Shown in pieces: positions 1 through 5,636 of a DNA stretch of 13,072 nt; position 1 is the stretch's first letter, and every line of letters begins with the position of its first letter. Source of the stretch: Candidatus Caldarchaeum sp. (GTDB lineage Archaea > Thermoproteota > Nitrososphaeria_A > Caldarchaeales > Caldarchaeaceae); the NCBI GenBank assembly GCA_025054795.1, contig JANWZU010000103.1, forward strand, positions 1-13,072, read 5' to 3'. A program made the translations under genes and the position numbers. The notes beneath the pieces are model-generated. The model was not told where the DNA came from, ran no database searches, and saw nothing but the letters and a program-made list of their open reading frames with translations.

Positions 1-1370
1 CGAGATGACTGGCCGCTGGGCAGAACAATCAAACCTCCCTCAGCCGCATCCCTGCAAACTGTCCAAAGTTTCTTGACAAGCTCGAGTCTTCTCAAACCTA
101 AGCGGCCCTGTATCTCTTCCAAGCCGACGAATGAGAGGATAAAGTAGCCTTGAAGACCTGTCCAGAACCTTGAAACCGTGTCCTTCTTCTTTTTGAAAGC
201 CTCGACGACTGTGTGAACCGCTGAGTTGACGCTGTTCCAGAAGCTCTTCTCATCGGCTCCCGACTTGAGGTAAAGCCCCACGAGGTTTACGGCCGCTTTC
301 CCGTCAACGATACCTGAAGGCGGGAAAGAATGGCCCTCTGCTGAAGCAGGCCTCTTGGAAACTACAAGCTCAACGTGCGAGAAATTTTTCAAAACAAGCT
401 TCTCAGCCGGAGCCAAGACATGTAAACCCATCTCTGAAAAGCTGCCAGCCATCGAGTCTGGATGATCGGTGTAAATCGAAACAGTCAAGTGTTTAATCGA
501 GGGTGATTGGAGGAAGAAAAGCAGCTGATCCCTGTCGCCTTCATCACTCATGTCGATGACTATCTCCCTCTCCACAGCCTCTGCCTCCGCCAAGGCCTTC
601 GAAAGTTCCTCCCTACCTGTGTAGTAGAACCTTGAATAGACGCTGAACGCCCACGTCTCAACACCCTCCAACTCCACGTCGCCTGAAAGATAGGCGTCGA
701 CAGCCTCTCGAGGCAGCATGGCTTGGAGCACATACTCCCTGTAAACCGCGTTGGACGCATTCCTGACAAGAGAGCTTATCGTCTGTTTCCTTGACGCCTC
801 CTCGAGAAGCTTGTCGACGTCGTAGACAGGCATGCCGAGCCTCGTCAGCCTGTGGCGGTACTGCTCCAACCCTTGGTCGATTAGTAGAGCGTTGACAAGC
901 TCTCTTATCAGAGAAGCGGTTAGATACTCTATTCGCAGGCTTTCGAGCTTTTCTTCAGCAAGCCTAGCCAGCTTGTCCGCTGTCTTCGCCGGCATCCCCG
1001 CCTCGTCAACTAAAACCTGAGCTATCTTGTTTCTGTCGAACTTCTCGATGAAGAGGCCTGACTTCCTGACTGTCAAGCCTCTACCCCGCGACAGCGAGTG
1101 CCGCAGCGTCTGCAGCGACTTGACGACCTGACTTCCTTTGGGAGTAAGCTCGTAGAGCTTCGTCTTCTCGTTTGTTCTAATCAAGCCGGAGGCGATGAGT
1201 ATTCTTAGGTGATGGGCGAACCGGCCTGAAGCTGTTTTTCTTCCCATGCCGACGTCCTTCATCAACTCGGTGTAGCTCAGGGGCTGTTTGTCTAAAAGCT
1301 GTAGGATGCGGAGCCTTATCGGCGAGGACAGCGACTTGAACAGAAAATGTTCTTCTCTTGCTTCATCCAT
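1..1370 (-). CDS. HTH + ATP-cone + NrdD-like regulator (partial, C-terminus off the window)
   Basis: The frame is open for 456 codons from the ATG at 1370 to the left edge. Residues 8-80 look like an ArsR-type winged helix (SSPIRLRILQLL, then an AHHLRILIASGLI recognition-helix region and a LYELTPKG wing). Residues about 99-172 match an ATP-cone: a beta start, FDRNKI, then helices ending in LIRELVNALLIDQGLEQYR. From about 173 it resembles the N-terminal half of anaerobic ribonucleotide reductase NrdD: RLGMPVYDV, then a YVLQAMLPREAVDAYLSGD segment where NrdD has LLP..VA.AH.SGDIHIHD. Residues 353-425 resemble a later NrdD region (GIVDGKAAVNL, FVGLEEI). Histidines of the NrdD 'GDIHIHD' signature are absent, and only one cysteine (439) is present, so catalysis looks unlikely in the visible part. 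The glycyl-radical end lies outside. Likely role (inference): a DNA-binding regulator sensing ATP/dATP. It is divergent from argF, which need not be its target. Confidence 0.72.
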   Translation of the reverse strand, partial: MDEAREEHFLFKSLSSPIRLRILQLLDKQPLSYTELMKDVGMGRKTASGRFAHHLRILIASGLIRTNEKTKLYELTPKGSQVVKSLQTLRHSLSRGRGLTVRKSGLFIEKFDRNKIAQVLVDEAGMPAKTADKLARLAEEKLESLRIEYLTASLIRELVNALLIDQGLEQYRHRLTRLGMPVYDVDKLLEEASRKQTISSLVRNASNAVYREYVLQAMLPREAVDAYLSGDVELEGVETWAFSVYSRFYYTGREELSKALAEAEAVEREIVIDMSDEGDRDQLLFFLQSPSIKHLTVSIYTDHPDSMAGSFSEMGLHVLAPAEKLVLKNFSHVELVVSKRPASAEGHSFPPSGIVDGKAAVNLVGLYLKSGADEKSFWNSVNSAVHTVVEAFKKKKDTVSRFWTGLQGYFILSFVGLEEIQGRLGLRRLELVKKLWTVCRDAAEGGLIVLPSGQSS

Positions 1371-1456
1371 CTCCAAACCTGTTGGATGAAAAGAATGCTT
1401 GCATATTGGCTTATCGGAGAGATAAACATAAAGCAGGCCCATTCATCTCGCTTTTC
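1371..1456. promoter_or_regulatory. Divergent promoter region between the regulator and argF
   Basis: This 86-base spacer separates the two outward-reading starts. On the plus strand an AT-rich box at 1422-1431 (ATAAACATAA) lies about 30 bases before the argF ATG, the distance expected for a near-leaderless archaeal transcript. On the minus strand CAATATGC around 1402-1408 lies about 35 bases before the regulator start, and GGAG directly abuts its ATG. No clear operator palindrome was found. The box assignments are by eye only. Confidence 0.35.
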
Positions 1457-2392
1457 ATGCGCAAAATTCGCCACTACCTCGAAGTCATGGACCTCACCGG
1501 AGCAGAAGTCAAAGCCTTGGTGAATCAGGCCCTTGCTTGGAAGAGACGTGGGTATCCACGTTCAAGACCTCTGGCAGGTAAGCAGGTTGCGTTAATCTTC
1601 CAGAAACCATCCACACGCACGAGAGTCTCGTTCCAGTCGGCTGTTTCTAGGCTGGGCGGCGACTCCTTCTACTTGGGATGGGGAGACCTTCAGCTCGGAA
1701 GAGGAGAAACAGTTGAGGACACGGGAAGGGTCATGGGAAGGTATGTTGACGCAATAGTTGCTAGGGTCTTCAGCCATCAAGACTTGGTGGCGTTGAGCGG
1801 AAACGGCAGAGCTCCCGTGGTAAATGCGTTGAGCGACAGGCATCATCCGTGTCAAGCGTTGGCCGACGTGATGACGGTCTTCGAGTTCTCGAAAACACCT
1901 GCGAAAACGAAGATAGCGTTCGTCGGCGACGGCAACAACGTCTGCACTTCTCTGATTCAGGCCTGCGCCCTCCTCGGCTTGAAGATATGGGTTGCGAATC
2001 CGGCCGATTACAGGCCTCCGTCGGACGAGGTTGAGAAAGCCGTCCGTGCAGCAGAACGGTCTAAGGGCGAGGTTGTGCTGACAGACAACCCACGTGAAGC
2101 CGTCAGAGACGCAGACTTCGTCTACACAGATGTGTTCGTTTCGATGGGGCAGGACGAGGAGAGAGCCAAGAAGCTTTCAGCCTTCCTCCCTAACTTCCAA
2201 GTCAACAAGAAGCTGATGTCGCTGGCCAAGCCTTCGGCCAAGTTCATGCACTGTATGCCGATGCGTTTGAACGAGGAGGTCACGCCCGAGGTGGCGTATG
2301 GGCCGCAGTCGGTGATCTACGACCAAGCTGAGAACCGGATGCACACGGAGGCGGCGCTTCTCTACCTTCTGCTTGGCGGAAGGAGGAGGTAA
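1457..2392 (+). CDS. argF: Ornithine carbamoyltransferase
   Basis: Transfers the carbamoyl group from carbamoyl phosphate to ornithine, giving citrulline (cytosolic arginine synthesis). With the start at 1457 it has 311 aa, the usual OTC length. The family motifs are all present: carbamoyl-phosphate loop STRTR (52-56), HPCQ (130-133), GDGNN (157-161) of the second domain, the ornithine-binding D225..SMG (229-231), HCMP (265-268; usually HCLP) and QAENRMH (290-296) carrying the catalytic-site arginine. The SMG loop argues for ornithine rather than acetyl- or succinyl-ornithine as substrate. The open frame extends upstream to 1358, but the extra 33 residues do not look like the family and would run into the divergent regulator, so the ATG at 1457 is preferred. 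No other arginine gene is adjacent. The MRLN residues following HCMP differ from the common AHRG but keep the EEVT that follows. Confidence 0.93.
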   Translation: MRKIRHYLEVMDLTGAEVKALVNQALAWKRRGYPRSRPLAGKQVALIFQKPSTRTRVSFQSAVSRLGGDSFYLGWGDLQLGRGETVEDTGRVMGRYVDAIVARVFSHQDLVALSGNGRAPVVNALSDRHHPCQALADVMTVFEFSKTPAKTKIAFVGDGNNVCTSLIQACALLGLKIWVANPADYRPPSDEVEKAVRAAERSKGEVVLTDNPREAVRDADFVYTDVFVSMGQDEERAKKLSAFLPNFQVNKKLMSLAKPSAKFMHCMPMRLNEEVTPEVAYGPQSVIYDQAENRMHTEAALLYLLLGGRRR

Positions 2393-2393
2393 A

Positions 2394-2400
2394 CTATATA
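2394..2400 (+). promoter_or_regulatory. TATA-like box for secE
   Basis: CTATATA begins one base after the argF stop. Its centre is about 29 bases before the secE ATG, so transcription would start at or just before that codon (leaderless). Inferred from spacing and composition only. Confidence 0.5.
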
Positions 2401-2425
2401 GCCAGCTGAGGAGAAGATGACGTAG

Positions 2426-2596
2426 ATGGGGCTGGTGAGCTTCATAAAATCGTCAATCACCCTGTTCAAAATGGCTAAAAAACCGACTTGGAAAGAATAC
2501 TCCACAACTCTGCGCATCACGCTCCTCGGCTTGGGCATCATAGGCATTATTGCCTTCATAATACGGTTCCTCGCCATAGCTTTCCAGCCCGGCTGA
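2426..2596 (+). CDS. secE: Preprotein translocase subunit SecE (Sec61-gamma type)
   Basis: A 56-residue protein. SecE is the small essential subunit that clamps the SecY channel in the cytoplasmic membrane. The sequence has an amphipathic N-terminal helix, the conserved KKPTWKEYSTT segment (residues 18-28; the family pattern is a basic KP...E(Y/F) stretch before the membrane segment), and one transmembrane helix at about 31-51 (LRITLLGLGIIGIIAFIIRF). Length and single-span topology are those of archaeal SecE. Its place directly before spt5/nusG is the classic archaeal arrangement. The ATG at 2426 is preceded by a well-placed TATA box; the earlier ATG at 2417 hits a stop after two codons. Confidence 0.9.
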   Translation: MGLVSFIKSSITLFKMAKKPTWKEYSTTLRITLLGLGIIGIIAFIIRFLAIAFQPG

Positions 2597-2600
2597 AAAC

Positions 2601-2612
2601 CTATATTTAATA
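2601..2612 (+). promoter_or_regulatory. TATA-like box for spt5 (nusG)
   Basis: CTATATTTAATA lies between secE and spt5. With the usual 25-27 base spacing, transcription would begin around 2631-2636. That is downstream of the possible ATG at 2613, which overlaps this box, and shortly before the ATG at 2652. The box therefore supports 2652 as the spt5 start. Confidence 0.5.
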
Positions 2613-2651
2613 ATGGATTGGGGAAAGATAACTGGGTTGGTTAAGGCTGAG

Positions 2652-3536
2652 ATGAAGTATTTCGCAGTCAAGACTACTGTGGGGCAGGAGAGGTCTGTAG
2701 CCAGCATACTCGAGTCGAGGTTTCACGGAGTTTTCCTCGACTTTGTCGATGAGATAAACGGGGCGGCGAAAGTGAACGACAGGGAGCATCCTGCGGTCGT
2801 CTTCACATCTCCCAAGACAACCTTCGTAGAACGGGCGTCGGTCTACATCGGCAAGTCCGGAGAGCCGTCGGAGCCTCTCAGGGCTAGGATTCACCAAGTA
2901 GGCGAGGAGGGTGAGATTTCAGAGACATGGCTCGGAGAAGGCAGGTACGACCCGCTTCTCCTCAAGGTGGAGGGCTGGGCTGACGTCAACTTCCCAATCC
3001 CCGTTGAGTTGAAGAGAGGCGGGAGGTATGCCTTGGTTTTGCTAAAGACTCAGCAGGAGGACGGAGGGTATAGCTGGTTCTACTCCAATAAATTGAGGGA
3101 GGAGTTGGAGACATGGGTTTTGAGAGACGGCGAGCGGCGAGTTGAAAACTTCGTCCCGCTCTTCAAACTTGTGGAGAAAGTCCCTGTGGCGTCGGTCCTC
3201 ATACTGCCGGCCTTGAAGGGCTATGTCTTCGTCGAAACAAGCCACCGAGAAGTTGTTTCAGAGGCCCTCCAGAACATACGGAACGTCAAAGCTAGACCGC
3301 CCATGCCTGTGAAGCTCGAGACTATAGCACCTCACCTCGTTGAAAAGCCCTTGATAGATGTGATAGAGACTGGGCAGGTCGTCGAGATAGTTGCAGGGCC
3401 TCTGAAGGGGATCACAGGCAAGATCATAAGGGTTGAGAAGGCGAAGCGGGAGGTTACTCTGGAGCTTCGTGAAGCAGCTTTCCAGCTCCCCATATCCATC
3501 TCGATAGACGCCGTGAGGCCGGTGTCGAAGACGTAG
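2652..3536 (+). CDS. spt5: Transcription elongation factor Spt5 (NusG homologue) with a large domain insertion
   Basis: Spt5 with Spt4 binds the RNA polymerase clamp and promotes processive elongation. At 294 aa this one is about twice the usual archaeal length of roughly 150. Residues 1-25 (FAVKTTVGQE at 4-13) and about 176-231 (LPALKGYVFVE at 185-195) together make a complete NGN domain. Residues about 241-272 form the KOW motif (VVEIVAGPLKGITGKIIRV, then VTLEL). Between the NGN halves sit about 150 extra residues, described as a separate entry. The frame is continuous, so this is not an assembly frameshift. The family normally begins two or three residues before FAV, which selects the ATG at 2652 over 2613, as does the promoter position. 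The gene follows secE and precedes rpl11, the conserved order. Confidence 0.9.
   Translation: MKYFAVKTTVGQERSVASILESRFHGVFLDFVDEINGAAKVNDREHPAVVFTSPKTTFVERASVYIGKSGEPSEPLRARIHQVGEEGEISETWLGEGRYDPLLLKVEGWADVNFPIPVELKRGGRYALVLLKTQQEDGGYSWFYSNKLREELETWVLRDGERRVENFVPLFKLVEKVPVASVLILPALKGYVFVETSHREVVSEALQNIRNVKARPPMPVKLETIAPHLVEKPLIDVIETGQVVEIVAGPLKGITGKIIRVEKAKREVTLELREAAFQLPISISIDAVRPVSKT
2727..3176 (+). other. Inserted beta-sandwich-like domain inside the Spt5 NGN domain
   Basis: Residues about 26-175 of Spt5 have no counterpart in ordinary archaeal Spt5. The middle (about 58-146) has the alternating polar/hydrophobic pattern of a jelly roll: VERASVYIGKSGEPSEPLRARI, a strand ending in YDPLLLKV, WADVNFPIPVEL, then GGRYALVLL and a YSWFYSN loop. 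The end (about 148-174: a TWVLRDGE turn, then FVPLFKLV) resembles the last strands of surface-protein and carbohydrate-binding-module jelly rolls, where W-x-x-x-DGG is followed by a D-x-x-F strand. No intein features are seen. By analogy, Thermotoga NusG also carries an extra domain inserted in its NGN domain. The fold is inferred from sequence pattern only. Confidence 0.6.
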
Positions 3537-3557
3537 CATTTATGAATAAGCCGTTTG

Positions 3558-3562
3558 GGAGG
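3558..3562 (+). promoter_or_regulatory. Shine-Dalgarno-like site for rpl11
   Basis: GGAGG inside GGGAGGGT lies 10 bases before the ATG at 3573. It supports that start over the in-frame TTG at 3555, which would place the site inside the gene. It also suggests that rpl11 is translated from a longer message read through from spt5. An AT-rich CATTTATGAA at 3537-3546 could be a separate TATA box, but a start from it would fall after the ribosome site. Confidence 0.5.
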
Positions 3563-3572
3563 GTTTACAGAA

Positions 3573-4061
3573 ATGGGTGAAAAAACCTTCAGGTTTCTCG
3601 TCGAAGGCGGTAAAGCTACGGCAGGCCCTCCGATAGGGCCTGCGCTGGGGCCTCTGGGGCTGAACGTCTTAGCAGTCGCTGAGGAGATTAACAGACAGAC
3701 ACAGTCATACATGGGCATGCGTGTGCCTGTTGAGATAGTCGTCGACACCGACACGAAGCAGTTTACCGTTAAAGTTGGAACGCCCAGCACAGCAGCTTTG
3801 GTGGCCAGCACAGCGGGAATATCGAAGGGCTCGGGTACGGCTGGTAAGGATTTCGTGGCGGACATTAAGTTCGCCGACATCGTCAGTATTGCGGACAAGA
3901 AGATGCCTGACATGAGGTCGAAGACGCTGAAGGCCGCTGTAAAGGAGATTCTAGGAACCTGTGTAAGCATGGGGGTCAAGGTCGACGGATTGCCCGCTAA
4001 AGAAGTGGTCAAAGAGGTTGACAGGGGTAGGTACGACAGCTACTTCGGTGAGAGAAATTGA
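3573..4061 (+). CDS. rpl11: Ribosomal protein L11 (uL11)
   Basis: Component of the GTPase-associated centre at the base of the large-subunit stalk; binds 23S rRNA and contacts elongation factors. It has 162 aa, normal for archaea. The N-terminal domain carries the hallmark proline/glycine segment GGKATAGPPIGPALGPLG (from about residue 12) followed by NV. The C-terminal rRNA-binding domain (about 75-150) contains TAGISKGSG and a KTLKAAVKEILGT helix. Its stop overlaps the rpl1 start (TGATG at 4059-4063), indicating coupled translation. The in-frame TTG at 3555 is rejected because the family begins a few residues before the F-x-F-L-V-E-G-G stretch and because of the ribosome site before 3573. 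Confidence 0.96.
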   Translation: MGEKTFRFLVEGGKATAGPPIGPALGPLGLNVLAVAEEINRQTQSYMGMRVPVEIVVDTDTKQFTVKVGTPSTAALVASTAGISKGSGTAGKDFVADIKFADIVSIADKKMPDMRSKTLKAAVKEILGTCVSMGVKVDGLPAKEVVKEVDRGRYDSYFGERN

Positions 4062-4717
4062 TGCGTGCAGTCAGCTCGAAGTTCTTGAACGCAGTCAAAC
4101 AGACGAAGGAGTCCATGAAGAAGTCGAAGTCCAAGCAGTCGATAGAGATGGTTGTAAACATAACGGGGGTAGACCTTTCGAAGCCTCAGAACCGCTTTAC
4201 AGAAGTTGTTGAGCTTCCCCACGACCTTGGCCGTAAAAAGAGGAAGATACTGGTGGTTGCTTCGGGAAACCTAGCCCTCGAAGCCAGCCGAATAGAAGGC
4301 GTCTCGAGGGTTTTGGGCAGGGAGGACCTTGAGGCGTTGGTGGGCAAGAAGAAGGAGGCAAAGAAAATTGCATCAACATACGACTTCATACTTGTCGAGC
4401 CTCCGCTTATGGGGCTTGCCGCAAGGGCTCTTGGCGCCGCCCTAGGCTCACGTGGTAAGACGCCGACACCCATACCACCCGGCTCCGACCTAGGCAGGCT
4501 GGTCAAACGCTACGCCAACAGCGTCCAAGTCCAGCTGAGGAAAAGCCCGCAGGTGGCTTGCTTGGTTGGGTTGGAGGAGGACAGCGAGGAGAAGATAGCC
4601 GAGAACGCTGAAACAATATTCAACAGGGTTGTCGAAAAGCTTGAGAAGAAGCAGCGCAGCGTCAAGAGCGTTTATTTGAAGGCCACCCGGGGCAAGCCTG
4701 TTAAAGTCGAGCTGTAG
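4061..4717 (+). CDS. rpl1: Ribosomal protein L1 (uL1)
   Basis: L1 forms the mobile stalk at the tRNA exit site and in many archaea also represses its own operon by binding the messenger RNA. The protein has 218 aa, the archaeal size. It shows an N-terminal helix rich in lysine, IEMVVNITGVDLSKPQNRF, the PHDLGRKKRKILV segment typical of archaeal L1, and the second-domain signature LGSRGKTPTPIP at about 134-145, followed by a C-terminal KATRGKPVKVEL. The ATG shares its first base with the last base of the rpl11 stop. I looked for an L1-binding RNA element in the first 60 bases and before rpl11 and did not recognise one. Confidence 0.96.
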   Translation: MRAVSSKFLNAVKQTKESMKKSKSKQSIEMVVNITGVDLSKPQNRFTEVVELPHDLGRKKRKILVVASGNLALEASRIEGVSRVLGREDLEALVGKKKEAKKIASTYDFILVEPPLMGLAARALGAALGSRGKTPTPIPPGSDLGRLVKRYANSVQVQLRKSPQVACLVGLEEDSEEKIAENAETIFNRVVEKLEKKQRSVKSVYLKATRGKPVKVEL

Positions 4718-4725
4718 AACGCAAC

Positions 4726-4734
4726 GTTATTAAC
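4726..4734 (+). promoter_or_regulatory. Possible TATA-like box for rpl10
   Basis: GTTATTAAC lies in the 55-base gap between rpl1 and rpl10. Its centre is about 43 bases before the rpl10 ATG, which would give a leader of roughly 15-17 bases. The gap could equally be an internal spacer of one long transcript. Confidence 0.3.
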
Positions 4735-4772
4735 TAGAGTTTCGCCAACAGATTAGGCTGGAGCGGTTGCAG

Positions 4773-5636
4773 ATGGCTGTCAAAACTGTTGCAAGGCCCG
4801 CGTTGGTCAAGAAGGCTAAGCTGGTTGAAGAGACGGCTAGGCTCATCAAGGAATATCCGGTCGTCGCCGTCTTCGACTTAACCGGAGTAAGGGCTAACAC
4901 GGTTCATGAGATGCGGAAGAAGCTGAGGGGGGTTTGTGAATGCAGGGTTTTGAAGAAGACTCTGTTTGTCAAGGCCTGCAGGCAGGCTGGAAGAACAGAC
5001 TTGGAGAAGCTTGTTGAGAACGCCAAGGGCCCCATCGGCTTTCTGTTCAGCAGCGTGAGCGGCTTCAAGCTGGCTTTGATGCTGGAGAAGAGCAAGGTGC
5101 CGATGTTCGCAAAGGCAGGAGAGAAAGCGGACTTCGACATCTGGGTTCCGGAGACAAACACAGGTCTTCCGCCGGGCCCGATACTCAGCGACTTCGGCAA
5201 ACTGAAAATCCCGACACGCATTGAAGGCGGTCAGGTGTGGATTGCTAAAGACACGCAGGTTGCCAAGAAAGGCGACGAAATCTCACAGCTTCTTGCAAGC
5301 CTGCTGGTGAAGCTCGACATAAAAGCCGTGCTCAGGGGAATATCCATCATGAGGGCCTACGAGGACGGCGTTGTAATAGGAGGGTCTGACCTGCTGATAG
5401 ATTTGGACAAGGCGTCTAAGGATTTGGCTGCAGCGTTCAGCCAAGCACTCATGTTCGCCGTCAACATCTCATACATCTCGCCCGAGACGCTGCCGGCACT
5501 CTTGGCTAAGGCTAGCCGTGAGGCCTCGGCCTTGGCTGTGGAGGCAGGCTACTATACAAAGGAGACGATGCTCCTCATGCTGTCGAGGGCTTACCTCGAG
5601 TCTACTGCGCTGGCTAAAGCCGCTGGACAGGTCTGA
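4773..5636 (+). CDS. rpl10: Ribosomal protein L10 (uL10, archaeal P0), lacking the acidic tail
   Basis: Stalk base protein that anchors L12 dimers to 23S rRNA. It has 287 aa from the ATG at 4773 (an upstream in-frame TTG at 4767 is possible). The N-terminal rRNA-binding domain is clear (VVAVFDLTGVRANTVHEMRKKL, then VLKKTLF). The P0-type insertion domain follows (about 105-180: AGEKADFDIWVPETNTGLPPGPI, then the IPTRIEGGQVWIAKD stretch). The C-terminal helical spine that binds L12 runs to the end (ALLAKASREASALAVEAGYY...). It stops at AKAAGQV, without the Ala/Glu/Lys-rich linker and LSALFG-type tail of typical archaeal P0. The last 23 bases overlap the 3' end of alaS on the other strand. Confidence 0.93.
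   Translation: MAVKTVARPALVKKAKLVEETARLIKEYPVVAVFDLTGVRANTVHEMRKKLRGVCECRVLKKTLFVKACRQAGRTDLEKLVENAKGPIGFLFSSVSGFKLALMLEKSKVPMFAKAGEKADFDIWVPETNTGLPPGPILSDFGKLKIPTRIEGGQVWIAKDTQVAKKGDEISQLLASLLVKLDIKAVLRGISIMRAYEDGVVIGGSDLLIDLDKASKDLAAAFSQALMFAVNISYISPETLPALLAKASREASALAVEAGYYTKETMLLMLSRAYLESTALAKAAGQV

Noticed and set aside
1358..1456. N-terminal extension of ornithine carbamoyltransferase
   Set aside because: The extra 33 residues are outside the family's normal start and would overlap the start of the divergent regulator.
2613..2651. Earlier ATG for spt5
   Set aside because: It overlaps the TATA-like box and would lie upstream of the predicted transcript start. The family starts at the later ATG.
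2727..3176. Intein or group I intron inside spt5
   Set aside because: The insert lacks a Cys/Ser splice start, the His-Asn end and endonuclease motifs, and it stays in frame with a beta-sandwich-like pattern.
3332..4012. Minus-strand open frame of 226 codons
   Set aside because: It is antisense to the end of spt5 and to rpl11, both firmly identified, and its composition is not protein-like.
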